A stretch of DNA of 64,000 bases. Source: CAZYBO01 sp964645205 (GTDB lineage: Bacteria > Pseudomonadota > Alphaproteobacteria > Rickettsiales > SXRF01). The stretch is from positions 310,001-374,000 of the forward strand of contig CAZYBO010000003.1 in NCBI GenBank assembly GCA_964645205.1, written 5' to 3'. Shown in pieces: positions 50,575-60,406 of this stretch. The notes beneath the pieces were generated by a model that saw nothing but the letters and a program-made list of their open reading frames with translations, did no database searches and was not told the DNA's origin. The position numbers and the translations under genes are program-made. Numbering within the stretch: the first letter of the stretch is position 1; each line of letters starts with the position of its first letter.

Positions 50575-51345
50575 ATGAGCTCATACGACATACTGAACGA
50601 CAGCGCGCATGACAACACCGCAGTCACAGCGCTGGCCGACGTTTTGAAGAAGCTGCACCCTGACAGCCCGTATAAAAAATTCCTTCAGGAACTGGCGCGC
50701 AACGACGACAGGAATCCGAACGATCCCATCGCGCTGGCGCAAAGCGCGCTCGACTTTGCTGACCGCCTGGAGAAAAACGCCAAGGCCGCCAATGCACCTC
50801 AATCATTCTCCGGCGAGAATGCCCGCGAAGCTATGTGGAACAACGCGTCCAACGCCGACCGGCGCGCGTTCCGCCAGGCCATGGGCGCACCCACGCCGGG
50901 CATGAAGCGCAGACAGTTTATCGTCACCGCACTTACCGCCATCACCGGCACAAAAGCCCTCGGGCATGCAAGGGGAATGTTTGATGCCCTGAACGAAAAC
51001 CGCACCCTGGAACATCAAGCGGATGAAAGGCGGAAAGCTCCCAATTACCAAGGGCACAAAGAAGATGCCGTTGAAAACAACCTGCGTGAAGGCGCTCAAT
51101 CGGCCTATGAGAAAGGCAATTCCGAGCTCAGGTGGACGCTAGGTTATGGCCTTGCGACATTCGCGCAAATGGGGTTTCTGGCAGCGGCCGTACATACGGT
51201 AAAGGTAGCGGACAAAAACGCTGACCAGGAGATGACGAAAACGCTCGACGCCATCGTCAATAACATCGACGCAACGATGCGCGAGGCGCGACGGAAACTT
51301 GCCGAATCAGCAAAAGAAGCAGGTAAGACGCTTGTCCACCGATAA
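50575..51345 (+). CDS. RR-motif membrane protein B, unknown
   Basis: The 256-residue protein has an N-terminal helical domain ending about residue 105 (ALDFADRLEKNAK), then GMKRRQFIVTALTAITGTKA (RR at 112-113), a polar loop, a second hydrophobic helix (LGYGLATFAQMGFLAAAVHT) and a coiled-coil tail (MTKTLDAIVNNIDATMREAR). It shares the architecture of proteins A and C. GCAGGAGCAA precedes ATG 50575. The next gene overlaps its end. Confidence 0.65.
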   Translation: MSSYDILNDSAHDNTAVTALADVLKKLHPDSPYKKFLQELARNDDRNPNDPIALAQSALDFADRLEKNAKAANAPQSFSGENAREAMWNNASNADRRAFRQAMGAPTPGMKRRQFIVTALTAITGTKALGHARGMFDALNENRTLEHQADERRKAPNYQGHKEDAVENNLREGAQSAYEKGNSELRWTLGYGLATFAQMGFLAAAVHTVKVADKNADQEMTKTLDAIVNNIDATMREARRKLAESAKEAGKTLVHR

Positions 51346-52135
51346 TCCAACACTTGCCAGCGATGAAGCATTCGTCGCCGTGCTAACGAGGCATTTGGCA
51401 CCGCTGCCGGAAGGCAATCACCTGCGCCGTTTTTTTGATACTATCATCAGGCTTGAAGGACGCGATCGCAAGGATGCCCAGATACTGGGCAAAGTCGCCG
51501 CGGAATTTTTCGACCGCCACAGCAAGCCACTTCCCGAAGTAATGCCCAGCCGCAGCAGCAGCGCGTTTTTCAAAAACTGGTCGCTGTCGGAAAGGGAGGC
51601 GCTGCGGGAAGTGTCCCACGAGCTGGATCCGCAATTAATGGGTCGCCGCGCATTTCTCAAAAGAAGCACCAAAGGGTTCACGGTAGCCGCAGCCTTTTTA
51701 GGTCTCGGCATGGTCGAGCATTCTATCGCAAATAATGAACGCAAACGCGCAAACGCTGTTGTAGCTGGGATGCCGCAACCGCAACAACAAGAAGAACATC
51801 TTGTTTTTAACGATGACGGGCAAGCGGTGAACTTGATGCCTTCTGCGCCATTGTCTGCAAAAGAACAGGCCGACATCGAACAATTCCTCAAACACATGGA
51901 TCAAGCCAAGAAGTTTGAGAATCTTGGCAACCAAGGCTTAGCCATCGGCGGCCTTATCACCGCTATCCTCGGGCTTCAATACGCCGTCCGCGATTACCGC
52001 CTACACAATGATGAAAAAGAGCACGACGCCAGCGGCAAGGTCGAGCAGCTGGCAAGCACCATGCTGCAACGAACACAGCAGCTTCTCACCAGTGCGAAAG
52101 CCGTTCGCGAAAAAGAAACTGCTCCTGCTAAGTAA
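51332..52135 (+). CDS. RR-motif membrane protein C, unknown
   Basis: The protein is about 267 residues from a TTG at 51332; there is no ATG in the right place, and TTG 51299 is an alternative. The N-terminal domain has ILGKVAAEFFDRHSKP, like protein A's ELARFFNDRQGK. The anchor is MGRRAFLKRSTKGFTVAAAF (RR at 105-106), then a Gln/Glu-rich loop (QPQQQEEH), a second helix (GNQGLAIGGLITAILGLQYA) and a coiled-coil tail. It overlaps gene B by 14 bp, so the two are translationally coupled, and its end overlaps the convergent DHS-like gene by 8 bp. Confidence 0.6.
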   Translation: MSTDNPTLASDEAFVAVLTRHLAPLPEGNHLRRFFDTIIRLEGRDRKDAQILGKVAAEFFDRHSKPLPEVMPSRSSSAFFKNWSLSEREALREVSHELDPQLMGRRAFLKRSTKGFTVAAAFLGLGMVEHSIANNERKRANAVVAGMPQPQQQEEHLVFNDDGQAVNLMPSAPLSAKEQADIEQFLKHMDQAKKFENLGNQGLAIGGLITAILGLQYAVRDYRLHNDEKEHDASGKVEQLASTMLQRTQQLLTSAKAVREKETAPAK

Positions 52136-53177
52136 ACAGCTTCGCGTATTTCCGCTTCGCGCGTTTTTTCCAGTAGCCGCGGTGGTAGGCGTCGGAAGCC
52201 AGCAGCGGCAGCACGGAGGTTGCTTCCGCGAATACCATCTGCTCGTAGGCCGTATCCACTTTGCCCCAGCTCGACGCTTCTTTCAGCGTGGACGAGCTGC
52301 ACGCGCCGTCGCGCACGTCGGCCACCGTGATCTGCACCGCGTATTTGTGCATCTCGGCTTCGACGCCTAAAATTTCCGCGCACACCACCGTATCCTGCAC
52401 GAAGTTTTTGGGCACGCCGCCGCCTACCATCAGCAGGCCCGACGTACCGGCGGCAATCTTGATATCGGTGAGCTCACGGAAATCAGCGATGGAGTCGATG
52501 GTGAGGTACGGCTTCTTTTTCTTCATGCGCTCCACCTGATGCACGACAAGACCGAAACCTGCCGACGAATCGGTGAAGGCCGGGCAGAAAATCGGCACGC
52601 CGTGTTCATACGCGGTCTGGATGAGCGAGTTTTTCTTCTTGGAATTCTTGGTGAGCCACTTGCCCATCTCGTGGATGAACTCGCGCGAGGAATAGGGGCG
52701 CGATTCCAGCGAATCGGCGATTTCCTTGATCGTGTGGTCGCACGCCTGCAACTGTTCTTCATCGATATAAGTATCGTAAATGCGGTCGATGTAATTATCG
52801 CGCAGGGTTTTGTCGTCCATGAATTGGCTGCCCTGGTAGTGCTTGAAGCCCAGCGCCTCGAAGAAATCCATATCGACGATGGATGCGCCCGTGGCGACGA
52901 TCGCATCGACCATGTTGTTCTTCACGAGATCGACGTAAAGCTGCATGCAACCGCCCGCCGAGGTGGAACCCGCGAGCGTAAGGAAGATCGAGCAGCTCTT
53001 ATCCTTGAGCATCATGTTGTAAATTTCCGTCGCCTTGCCCAGGTCGCGCGAGGTGAACGACATGTCGCTCATTGCTTCGATGATCGGGCGCGCGTCGAAC
53101 GACGTGATGTCGATATGCTCAACCTGCTTGGATAGCAGATTGTGCTTGGCGGAAGATTTCTTGGCGGTCGTTTTCAT
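52128..53177 (-). CDS. Deoxyhypusine synthase-like protein (possible homospermidine synthase)
   Basis: The protein is about 349 residues from ATG 53177, preceded by AAGGAAAAA. It matches the DHS fold: SIFLTLAGSTSAGGCMQLYV (NAD site), PIFCPAFTDSSAGFG, and the catalytic-lysine segment LKEASSWGKVDTAYEQMVFA, equivalent to SWGK of human DHS. Bacteria lack eIF5A, and bacterial members next to ornithine decarboxylase are thought to make homospermidine or related polyamines. The ornithine decarboxylase gene lies directly upstream on this strand. Confidence 0.88.
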   Translation of the reverse strand: MKTTAKKSSAKHNLLSKQVEHIDITSFDARPIIEAMSDMSFTSRDLGKATEIYNMMLKDKSCSIFLTLAGSTSAGGCMQLYVDLVKNNMVDAIVATGASIVDMDFFEALGFKHYQGSQFMDDKTLRDNYIDRIYDTYIDEEQLQACDHTIKEIADSLESRPYSSREFIHEMGKWLTKNSKKKNSLIQTAYEHGVPIFCPAFTDSSAGFGLVVHQVERMKKKKPYLTIDSIADFRELTDIKIAAGTSGLLMVGGGVPKNFVQDTVVCAEILGVEAEMHKYAVQITVADVRDGACSSSTLKEASSWGKVDTAYEQMVFAEATSVLPLLASDAYHRGYWKKRAKRKYAKLFT

Positions 53178-53199
53178 GGTTTTTCCTTGCATAAATAAA

Positions 53200-53226
53200 G
53201 GGAGCGCGGCACGCGCCGCGCCCCCT
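53200..53226 (-). terminator. Terminator-like hairpin between odc and the DHS-like gene
   Basis: GCGCGGC (53204-53210) and GCCGCGC (53215-53221) pair with G/C extensions. On the minus strand TTTATTTATG follows. It lies between the ornithine decarboxylase end (53238) and the next start, so it could attenuate read-through. Confidence 0.55.
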
Positions 53227-53237
53227 GCGTCAAACTA

Positions 53238-54512
53238 TTAGTTGATTCCGAAAATGCTCAGCATCGGCTTGTCGGCCACTTCCACGGTGACGTCCGAGAA
53301 GAAGCCGTTGAAGTTCGTGCGCATCGTCGCGCCGTACGAACCCAATTGGCCGATCTCGATCCAGTCGCCCTCGGCAATGTCCTTGGGCAGGTGGAACGGG
53401 CCTTTCATGGCGTCCATGCTGTCGCAGGTCGGGCCAAAGAAGGAAAACTCCATCAGCTCGTCCGAAAGCGGCGCGCCGTGCGGGCGCAGCGCCTTGACCG
53501 GAAACATGAAGCCGGGCGTGCCCGCGTCGAACAGGCTGCCGTAGGTGCCGTCGTTGAGGTACAGCGCGTTGCCTTTGCGCAGCTCCACGCGTGCCACTAC
53601 CGAGCCGCCTTCTGCGACCAGCGCGCGGCCGGGTTCGCACACGACCTGACAAGCCGACAGCATCGGCTGGCTTTTAAGCGCCTTTTTGATGGTGCGCATA
53701 TACGCGCCCAGCGGCGGAGGCGTCATGCCGGGGTAGACGGACGGGAAACCGCCGCCAATATCCAGTATGTCCAGCTTCACGTCGGTCTGGGTGAGCAGAT
53801 CCACCACCGTCTGTATGGCAAACGTGTACGCGTCCGGGTTCATGCATTGCGAGCCCACATGGAAGCACACGCCGAGCTTGTTGCTCGCCGCGCGGGTCGC
53901 CTGCAACAGCGATGCCGCCTGCTCCAGCTTCACGCCGAACTTACCCGACAGGCTGTAGGCAGCCTGATCGTTGGGCATGGAAAGGCGCACATAGAGGTTG
54001 AGGTCGGCCGCATGGCGGGTCACTTCGAGGATTTTCGCCAGCTCTTCGTGCGAATCGAGCGAGAAATCGCGCACACCATAGCGGAAATAAGATTCCGCAA
54101 TCGCCTCGCGGCTTTTCACCGGGTGCATGAAATACATGCGCGCGTCGGGTTGCGCGTCGGCCACCAGCTTCACTTCGGCCAGCGACGCCACATCATAGTG
54201 CTTCACACCGGCGCGGGCGAGATAGCCCAGCACGCGCGGGTCGGGATTCGTTTTCACGGCAAACAGCACATCGCCCGGGAAACTCTTCACGAACCACTTC
54301 GCAATCGCCGTAATCGTAGCCGGGCGCAGGCAATGCACAGGCATAGCCGGGCGCATGGCGGCGACCATGTCGGAAACACAGCGATAATGAGCCGTTTTCG
54401 TGGCGGGAACCGCCGCAAAAGGCTTCACTTGCGCTTGGGATTGGGAGGGGAAGGAGAGGACGCTGGAGCGTCGGTGGGGTCGGCCCGGAGGCTCGGACGT
54501 GGTGTTTTTCAT
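53238..54512 (-). CDS. Group IV (alanine-racemase-fold) ornithine/lysine decarboxylase
   Basis: The 424-residue PLP enzyme forms putrescine (or cadaverine). The PLP lysine is in VLFAVKTNPDPRVLG, the glycine loop in LDILDIGGGFPSVYPG, Glu/Arg in VVCEPGRALVAEGG, and the catalytic Cys in FFGPTCDSMD. The first about 45 residues (SEPPGRPHRRSSVLSFPSQS) look like an unstructured extension, and a later start is possible. Upstream partner of the DHS-like enzyme in a polyamine operon; divergent from guaB. Confidence 0.92.
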   Translation of the reverse strand: MKNTTSEPPGRPHRRSSVLSFPSQSQAQVKPFAAVPATKTAHYRCVSDMVAAMRPAMPVHCLRPATITAIAKWFVKSFPGDVLFAVKTNPDPRVLGYLARAGVKHYDVASLAEVKLVADAQPDARMYFMHPVKSREAIAESYFRYGVRDFSLDSHEELAKILEVTRHAADLNLYVRLSMPNDQAAYSLSGKFGVKLEQAASLLQATRAASNKLGVCFHVGSQCMNPDAYTFAIQTVVDLLTQTDVKLDILDIGGGFPSVYPGMTPPPLGAYMRTIKKALKSQPMLSACQVVCEPGRALVAEGGSVVARVELRKGNALYLNDGTYGSLFDAGTPGFMFPVKALRPHGAPLSDELMEFSFFGPTCDSMDAMKGPFHLPKDIAEGDWIEIGQLGSYGATMRTNFNGFFSDVTVEVADKPMLSIFGIN

Positions 54513-54815
54513 CTAACTTAATACCATATGTAAGTGGTTAAAGCCGTCAGGGTTCATTGAGCAGGAACCCAACAAACCTTTTCCTAAAGCATTGTTTAGT
54601 ATCAAAAACTAGCACATATACCCTATGCGTTGTTAACGAAGCGACCCTTATAATAAGGATCAAGCTAATAATAAAGTAATTTTTGCGTTTGCATACGGAT
54701 TTTTTCAAAAATCGTACCCCTCCCGCCGGGGGGCGTCCGAGGGGCCGACAAAGAAGGTGACAAACGCCCGGGAAATCTCTAGAACATGCCAACTTATAAA
54801 GGAGGTTCTGGGGTT
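54513..54815. other. Divergent intergenic region between odc and guaB
   Basis: There is no gene in these 303 bp. Two hairpins are visible: GGGTTC/GAACCC (54550-54570), and CCCCTC (54717-54722) with GAGGGG (54739-54744) around a G/C-rich core. The second lies in the guaB leader and might be structural; I do not see a purine riboswitch core. AAAGGAGG (54798-54805) is the guaB ribosome-binding site. Confidence 0.5.
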
Positions 54816-56282
<1,467 letters not shown>

Positions 56283-56285
56283 GTC

Positions 56286-56651
56286 ATGGAGAAACCAAAA
56301 CCCATCACCATCCCACTGGAAGAATGTGAAAGGTTTACAACTTTCATCAATACTGCATCACAATTAAAAATGTCGGGCCATTTGCGATTTGCCGTAGAAG
56401 GGCGCTTTTTGTTGGAGCAGGACATTGATTCGTTGCTTGCTTATCAGGTTCTGGCGAGCGACGCGAAAATAGAAAAAACCCCGATCATCTTACAGCCCGA
56501 AGATATAGAAAGTCTGGCCGCATTCAGGTATGTCATAAGCCACATGGCAAAACCCATGCAAGCATCGTTACTTGGCGAGCAATTATATAAGCAGACCGTT
56601 GCTGCAAAGGAATATCTCGAAAAATTATTGCCTCCCCAAAGAGGCGTATGA
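56286..56651 (+). CDS. Hypothetical protein coupled to guaB
   Basis: The 121-residue soluble, mixed alpha-beta protein (ITIPLEECERFTTFINTASQ, QPEDIESLAAFRYVISHMAK) has no recognised motif. Starting 3 bp after guaB, it is in the same operon. Local AT content is higher than the neighbours, so it may be a later insertion. Confidence 0.6.
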   Translation: MEKPKPITIPLEECERFTTFINTASQLKMSGHLRFAVEGRFLLEQDIDSLLAYQVLASDAKIEKTPIILQPEDIESLAAFRYVISHMAKPMQASLLGEQLYKQTVAAKEYLEKLLPPQRGV

Positions 56652-56716
56652 GTTTTTTGCTTTGTCATGGGGAAAAATCCCCTAATGCCTAACGCCTTTA
56701 ACCTAATGCCTCCCTT

Positions 56717-58063
56717 ATGACCCCCGGAGCACGCGCACAGGCAGCGATCGAACTGCTGCAATCCATCCTCGTTTCGTGGGGCGGCGATAAACGCTTTCCC
56801 GCCGACAAGCAGATCGATTTGTATTTCAAGGCGCACCGTTATATCGGTTCGAGCGACCGGCAGGCGGTGGGCGAGCTGGTTTATTGGTGCCTGCGCCACA
56901 AGGCGATGCTGGAATGGTGGCTGGAAAAGCGCCGCCTGCCGATGGCCGCACGCCCGATGATTCTCACCGCGCTTATCCTGCGCAAGGATTTCGACACGCG
57001 CACCATCATCGCGCTCACCAAAGACAGCAAATATTCGCCCGACGCCCTCACCTCCGACGAAGATGCGATGTGCCAGGCGCTGTCCTCGCAACCTCTAGAA
57101 CATCCCGATATGCCGGTGCATGTGCGTTTGAATTATCCGCAATGGCTGCACCCGCTGCTGGTCGAAAGTTTCGGTGACACGCTGGAAGACGCATTGCACG
57201 CGCTCAACATGCAAGCACCCACCGATTTGCGCGTCAACACGCTGAAAACCACGCGCGAAAAACTCTGCAAGCAATTGCGCTCGGAAGGATACGATGTCGC
57301 CCCTACCCCGCTTTCGCCGGTAGGGTTACGACTGGCGAAACGCGCGGCGATTTTCGCGTCGAAACATTTTAAAGCGGGCGCGTTCGAAGTGCAGGACGAA
57401 GGCTCGCAATTGGTTGCCGCGCTCGTCGATGCGGAGCCTTCGCACAAGGTGATCGATTTTTGCGCCGGCGCGGGTGGGAAAACGCTGGCGATCGCCGCTG
57501 CCATGCAGAATAAAGGCCGCATCCTCGCGTGGGATACGTCGGAAAAAAGATTGAATCAATCCAGCTTGCGTTTCCGCCGCGCCGGTGTCGGCAACGTGCA
57601 GACGCATGTGATCACGTCGGAAAGCGATGCGTTCATCAAACGCCACAAACTCAGCGCGGATCGCGTGCTCGTCGACGCGCCGTGCAGCGGCTCCGGAACG
57701 TGGCGCCGCAATCCCGACATCAAATGGCGCTTCACCGAAAAAGACCTCGAAGAAATGGTCGCGCTTCAGCAATCGATTTTGCAGAGCGCCGCGCGCCTTG
57801 TAAAACCCGGCGGAAGATTGATTTATGCGACATGTTCGCTCTTCACAAACGAGAACGAACAACAGGTTGAACGATTCTTAAAAAGCGTCAACAATTTCAC
57901 GGTTGTACCCGCGAAAAAAATATGGGATAAAGCTGCACCCGACAGCGTCGCACACGCGGCACCGTATCTCCGGGTCACCCCGCACCAAGATGGGGTAGAT
58001 GGTTTTTTCGCAGCCGTTCTCGAACGTCTGCCGGAAGAAATAAAAACGCAAAACCTGCCTTGA
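56717..58063 (+). CDS. RsmB-like 16S rRNA m5C methyltransferase
   Basis: The 448-residue SAM enzyme has an N-terminal NusB-like helical domain and a Rossmann catalytic domain: VQDEGSQLVAALVDAEPSHK, VIDFCAGAGGKTLAIAAAM, DAPCSGSGTWRRNPDIKW (first Cys) and GRLIYATCSLF (catalytic Cys), then NENEQQVERFL. It may be RsmB or an RsmF-type paralogue. Confidence 0.93.
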   Translation: MTPGARAQAAIELLQSILVSWGGDKRFPADKQIDLYFKAHRYIGSSDRQAVGELVYWCLRHKAMLEWWLEKRRLPMAARPMILTALILRKDFDTRTIIALTKDSKYSPDALTSDEDAMCQALSSQPLEHPDMPVHVRLNYPQWLHPLLVESFGDTLEDALHALNMQAPTDLRVNTLKTTREKLCKQLRSEGYDVAPTPLSPVGLRLAKRAAIFASKHFKAGAFEVQDEGSQLVAALVDAEPSHKVIDFCAGAGGKTLAIAAAMQNKGRILAWDTSEKRLNQSSLRFRRAGVGNVQTHVITSESDAFIKRHKLSADRVLVDAPCSGSGTWRRNPDIKWRFTEKDLEEMVALQQSILQSAARLVKPGGRLIYATCSLFTNENEQQVERFLKSVNNFTVVPAKKIWDKAAPDSVAHAAPYLRVTPHQDGVDGFFAAVLERLPEEIKTQNLP

Positions 58064-58121
58064 GGATAGCCGGGAAACCGGCGGTTCGGGACGGGTGAAA
58101 AGCAATCGGGAGTAAAACTTA

Positions 58122-59219
58122 ATGCAGATGCACTCTTTCATCGCAGCCATGCGCGTTTGTTTCAAACAGTGGTTCCACCAGCGCAACATCATCATCGTAT
58201 CCGAACGCAAGGTAAAGCATGTGCCGATCAGCGGCGGCATGCAGTTTGCCGTATTGTCGGTATTCGTTGCCGCGTTCCTGTGGGCGTCCTATTCCACCGG
58301 CAGCTATCTGGCAGCACGCGGCGCATTGAAATCGCAGGCGCACGCGCTGCGCAGCATCGCCAACGCCCGTATTGAAAATAATTTCAGCCTCTACCCGCCG
58401 GTCGCGGGCAGCGAGGAACCTGCAACCCTTTCGCTTTCCAACCCGATGGCCACGTTGCCTGCGATGGATCAGAATAAACTCTTTGCGCGCGTCGCGTTCC
58501 TTGAGCAGCGCGTGACAGACCTGCAGAATACCAATGCCAGCATCATCCAGCGCGTGCGTGAGAAAACCTCCGGTCGTATCGACGATCTTGAATCCATCAT
58601 CAAGCAGACCGGCCTGAACCCCGAGTCGCTGAAGAAAGATGCGATCGAGAAAAAAGCCGTGAAAGAAAAAGCCACCGGCAACGAAGCGCAGGCTGAAAAA
58701 GCACAAGGCGGCCCCTACATTCCCGCGAATTCTTTTGAGGATGCATGGGAAAAGGAATTATACAGCGATCTCGACGAGCTTTCCGCGCTGCGTAAGATAG
58801 TCGGTAACCTTCCGCTCGCCTCGCCCATTGAAAACGCCAGCGACCAGAGCACGTTCGGCCATCGCATCGACCCGTTCACCGGCCACCTCGCCTTCCATTC
58901 GGGGCTGGATATGGCAGGCCCCGCCGGATCGCGCATTTACGCCACCGCCGATGGCAAGGTCGCCCTCGCCGCACGCGACGGCGCGTATGGCAACGCGGTT
59001 GAAATCAAGCACGGCTTCGGCGTTTCCACGCGCTATGCGCATTTAAGCGAAATCCTCGTGAAGCAGGGGCAGACCGTAAGCAAAGGCGATGTCGTCGGCA
59101 TACAGGGCAGCACGGGGCGCAGCACCGGCAATCACCTCCATTACGAAGTACGTTACCGCGACCAGCCCATGAACCCTCGTAATTTTTTGAAAGCCGGTTC
59201 CCATGTTTCTGAAGAATAA
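58122..59219 (+). CDS. Membrane-anchored M23 (LytM) peptidase
   Basis: The 365-residue protein has an N-terminal transmembrane helix (about 40-62), a long coiled coil (about 110-190, FLEQRVTDLQNTNASIIQRV) and a LytM domain with zinc ligands in HRIDPFTGHLAFHSGLDMAG and a final GNHLHYEVRY. Such proteins cleave peptidoglycan cross-bridges or activate amidases. Its end overlaps the bactofilin start by 17 bp, the classical LmdC-bactofilin pair found in curved and stalked bacteria. Confidence 0.93.
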   Translation: MQMHSFIAAMRVCFKQWFHQRNIIIVSERKVKHVPISGGMQFAVLSVFVAAFLWASYSTGSYLAARGALKSQAHALRSIANARIENNFSLYPPVAGSEEPATLSLSNPMATLPAMDQNKLFARVAFLEQRVTDLQNTNASIIQRVREKTSGRIDDLESIIKQTGLNPESLKKDAIEKKAVKEKATGNEAQAEKAQGGPYIPANSFEDAWEKELYSDLDELSALRKIVGNLPLASPIENASDQSTFGHRIDPFTGHLAFHSGLDMAGPAGSRIYATADGKVALAARDGAYGNAVEIKHGFGVSTRYAHLSEILVKQGQTVSKGDVVGIQGSTGRSTGNHLHYEVRYRDQPMNPRNFLKAGSHVSEE

Positions 59220-59646
59220 GGCCAGCGCTTCCGGAATAACTGCCGTTAAAAAAGACTCCATCCCCTCCGTTATCGCCCGTGACCTCAATATTCTGGGCAA
59301 TATTGTCAGCGATGGCGTTGTCGATTTCGATGGCAGGCTCGACGGAAACATACGCTGCCACACGCTGAGCGTGCGCCAGCATGCCGTTATCAACGGCGAA
59401 GTCATGGCCGATAACCTTCTGGTATATGGAAAGATTAAGGGTGTTATCCGTGCCCGCAACGTCAGTCTGTTCGCCTCCTGCCGCATCGAGGGGATCATTA
59501 TGCATGAAAGCATTTCCATCGAGGACGGTGCCTTCATCGACGGTAAGTGCAAGCGCACGGACAAGATTGAGGACGAAGATGAGGAATATGGCGCTGAATC
59601 CGGCGGCAGCGTAAAGATGTTGGAAAATATACGCCTGATCGGGTAA
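59203..59646 (+). CDS. Bactofilin
   Basis: The 147-residue cytoskeletal beta-helix protein has the core SVIARDLNILGNIVSDGVVD, FDGRLDGNIRCHTLSVRQHA and NLLVYGKIKGVIRARNVSLF. An acidic C-terminal tail (DKIEDEDEEYGAE) follows. Bactofilins polymerise at the membrane and position cell-wall enzymes. It is translationally coupled to the M23 peptidase upstream. Confidence 0.94.
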   Translation: MFLKNKASASGITAVKKDSIPSVIARDLNILGNIVSDGVVDFDGRLDGNIRCHTLSVRQHAVINGEVMADNLLVYGKIKGVIRARNVSLFASCRIEGIIMHESISIEDGAFIDGKCKRTDKIEDEDEEYGAESGGSVKMLENIRLIG

Positions 59647-59665
59647 TATGCTATAATAAGCATAT
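59646..59665. promoter_or_regulatory. Palindrome with a TATAAT at the next start
   Basis: ATATGCT (59646-59652) and AGCATAT (59659-59665) form a perfect inverted repeat around ATAATA. TGCTATAAT is an extended -10 sequence only about 7 bases from the ATG at 59664, which would give an almost leaderless transcript. Confidence 0.35.
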
Positions 59666-60230
59666 GCGCACGACCGCCCTTTTATTCGCCTTGCTAGGCT
59701 TGATGATCTACCCGACCACCCTGTGGGCGGAAGCCGGAGGCAGGAGCAAGAGCATCTCCCCTCCTCCTCCTGTCGAATTGCCGAAACCGATTCCCAGTGG
59801 CCGTCCCCCGGTCAAAAAGCACGATTACAGCAAGATGCGCACCATGCCGCCGAAGCTACGCGAGGAATATTACAAGAACCTCGCCGCAGCCAAGAAAATG
59901 CGCGAAGATACGCTGATGCAAAAAAACGGCGAGGATGTAGCGGACGATCCTGAAGCGCTCACCGATGAGGAGATCGACGAATTTTTGGCTGACGGCGAGC
60001 CCGAAAACAACACACGCGCCCGTCCGGGTCCGGTGTCTGCAGGCGGGATCGGCAAAGTCGGCGGGTTAGGTAAAGTCGGAGGCATCGCCGAGAGCGATGA
60101 GGGCGACGAGGAAATGGACGAAGCGCCCAAGGATGAAAAATCCACCAAAAAATCCGAAGAAAAAGAAAAACCGACTGAAAAACCCGCCGCCGATGAAGCA
60201 TCCCCCTCACCGGAAGATGTCGAGCCCTAG
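59664..60230 (+). CDS. Exported charged low-complexity protein
   Basis: The 188-residue protein has a Sec signal (ending LWAEAG, about 22), a Pro-rich section (SISPPPPVELPKPIPSG), a helical part (REEYYKNLAAAKKMREDTL), a Gly/Val repeat (GIGKVGGLGKVGGIAESD) and an E/K/P-rich tail. No family is recognised. It sits behind the bactofilin pair and may act in the same envelope process. Confidence 0.6.
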   Translation: MRTTALLFALLGLMIYPTTLWAEAGGRSKSISPPPPVELPKPIPSGRPPVKKHDYSKMRTMPPKLREEYYKNLAAAKKMREDTLMQKNGEDVADDPEALTDEEIDEFLADGEPENNTRARPGPVSAGGIGKVGGLGKVGGIAESDEGDEEMDEAPKDEKSTKKSEEKEKPTEKPAADEASPSPEDVEP

Positions 60231-60235
60231 AAGTC

Positions 60236-60320
60236 TGGTGCGGCCGAGAAGACTCGAACTTCCACGCCTCGCGGCGCTACCACCTCAAGGTAGTGCGTCT
60301 ACCAATTCCGCCACGGCCGC
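60236..60320 (-). tRNA. tRNA-Leu (GAG)
   Basis: The 85-base gene includes the encoded CCA. The acceptor stem GCGGCCG/CGGCCGC is perfect, the anticodon stem CTACC/GGTAG holds the loop TTGAGGT with GAG at 34-36, a long variable arm (GCGCCGCGAGGCGT region) is present, and the T-arm is GAAG-TTCGAGT-CTTC. Confidence 0.96.
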
Positions 60321-60406
60321 ATGTCCGAGCTTCTCAAAGAGGAGGTAGACATTTAGCAAAAAATATAGTTTTAGCAAGCGATACAATCCATTCAGGCGCA
60401 ATAAAC

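Noticed and set aside
54690..54815. Purine or other riboswitch in the guaB leader
   Set aside because: Only simple GC-rich hairpins are visible; I could not find a conserved aptamer core.
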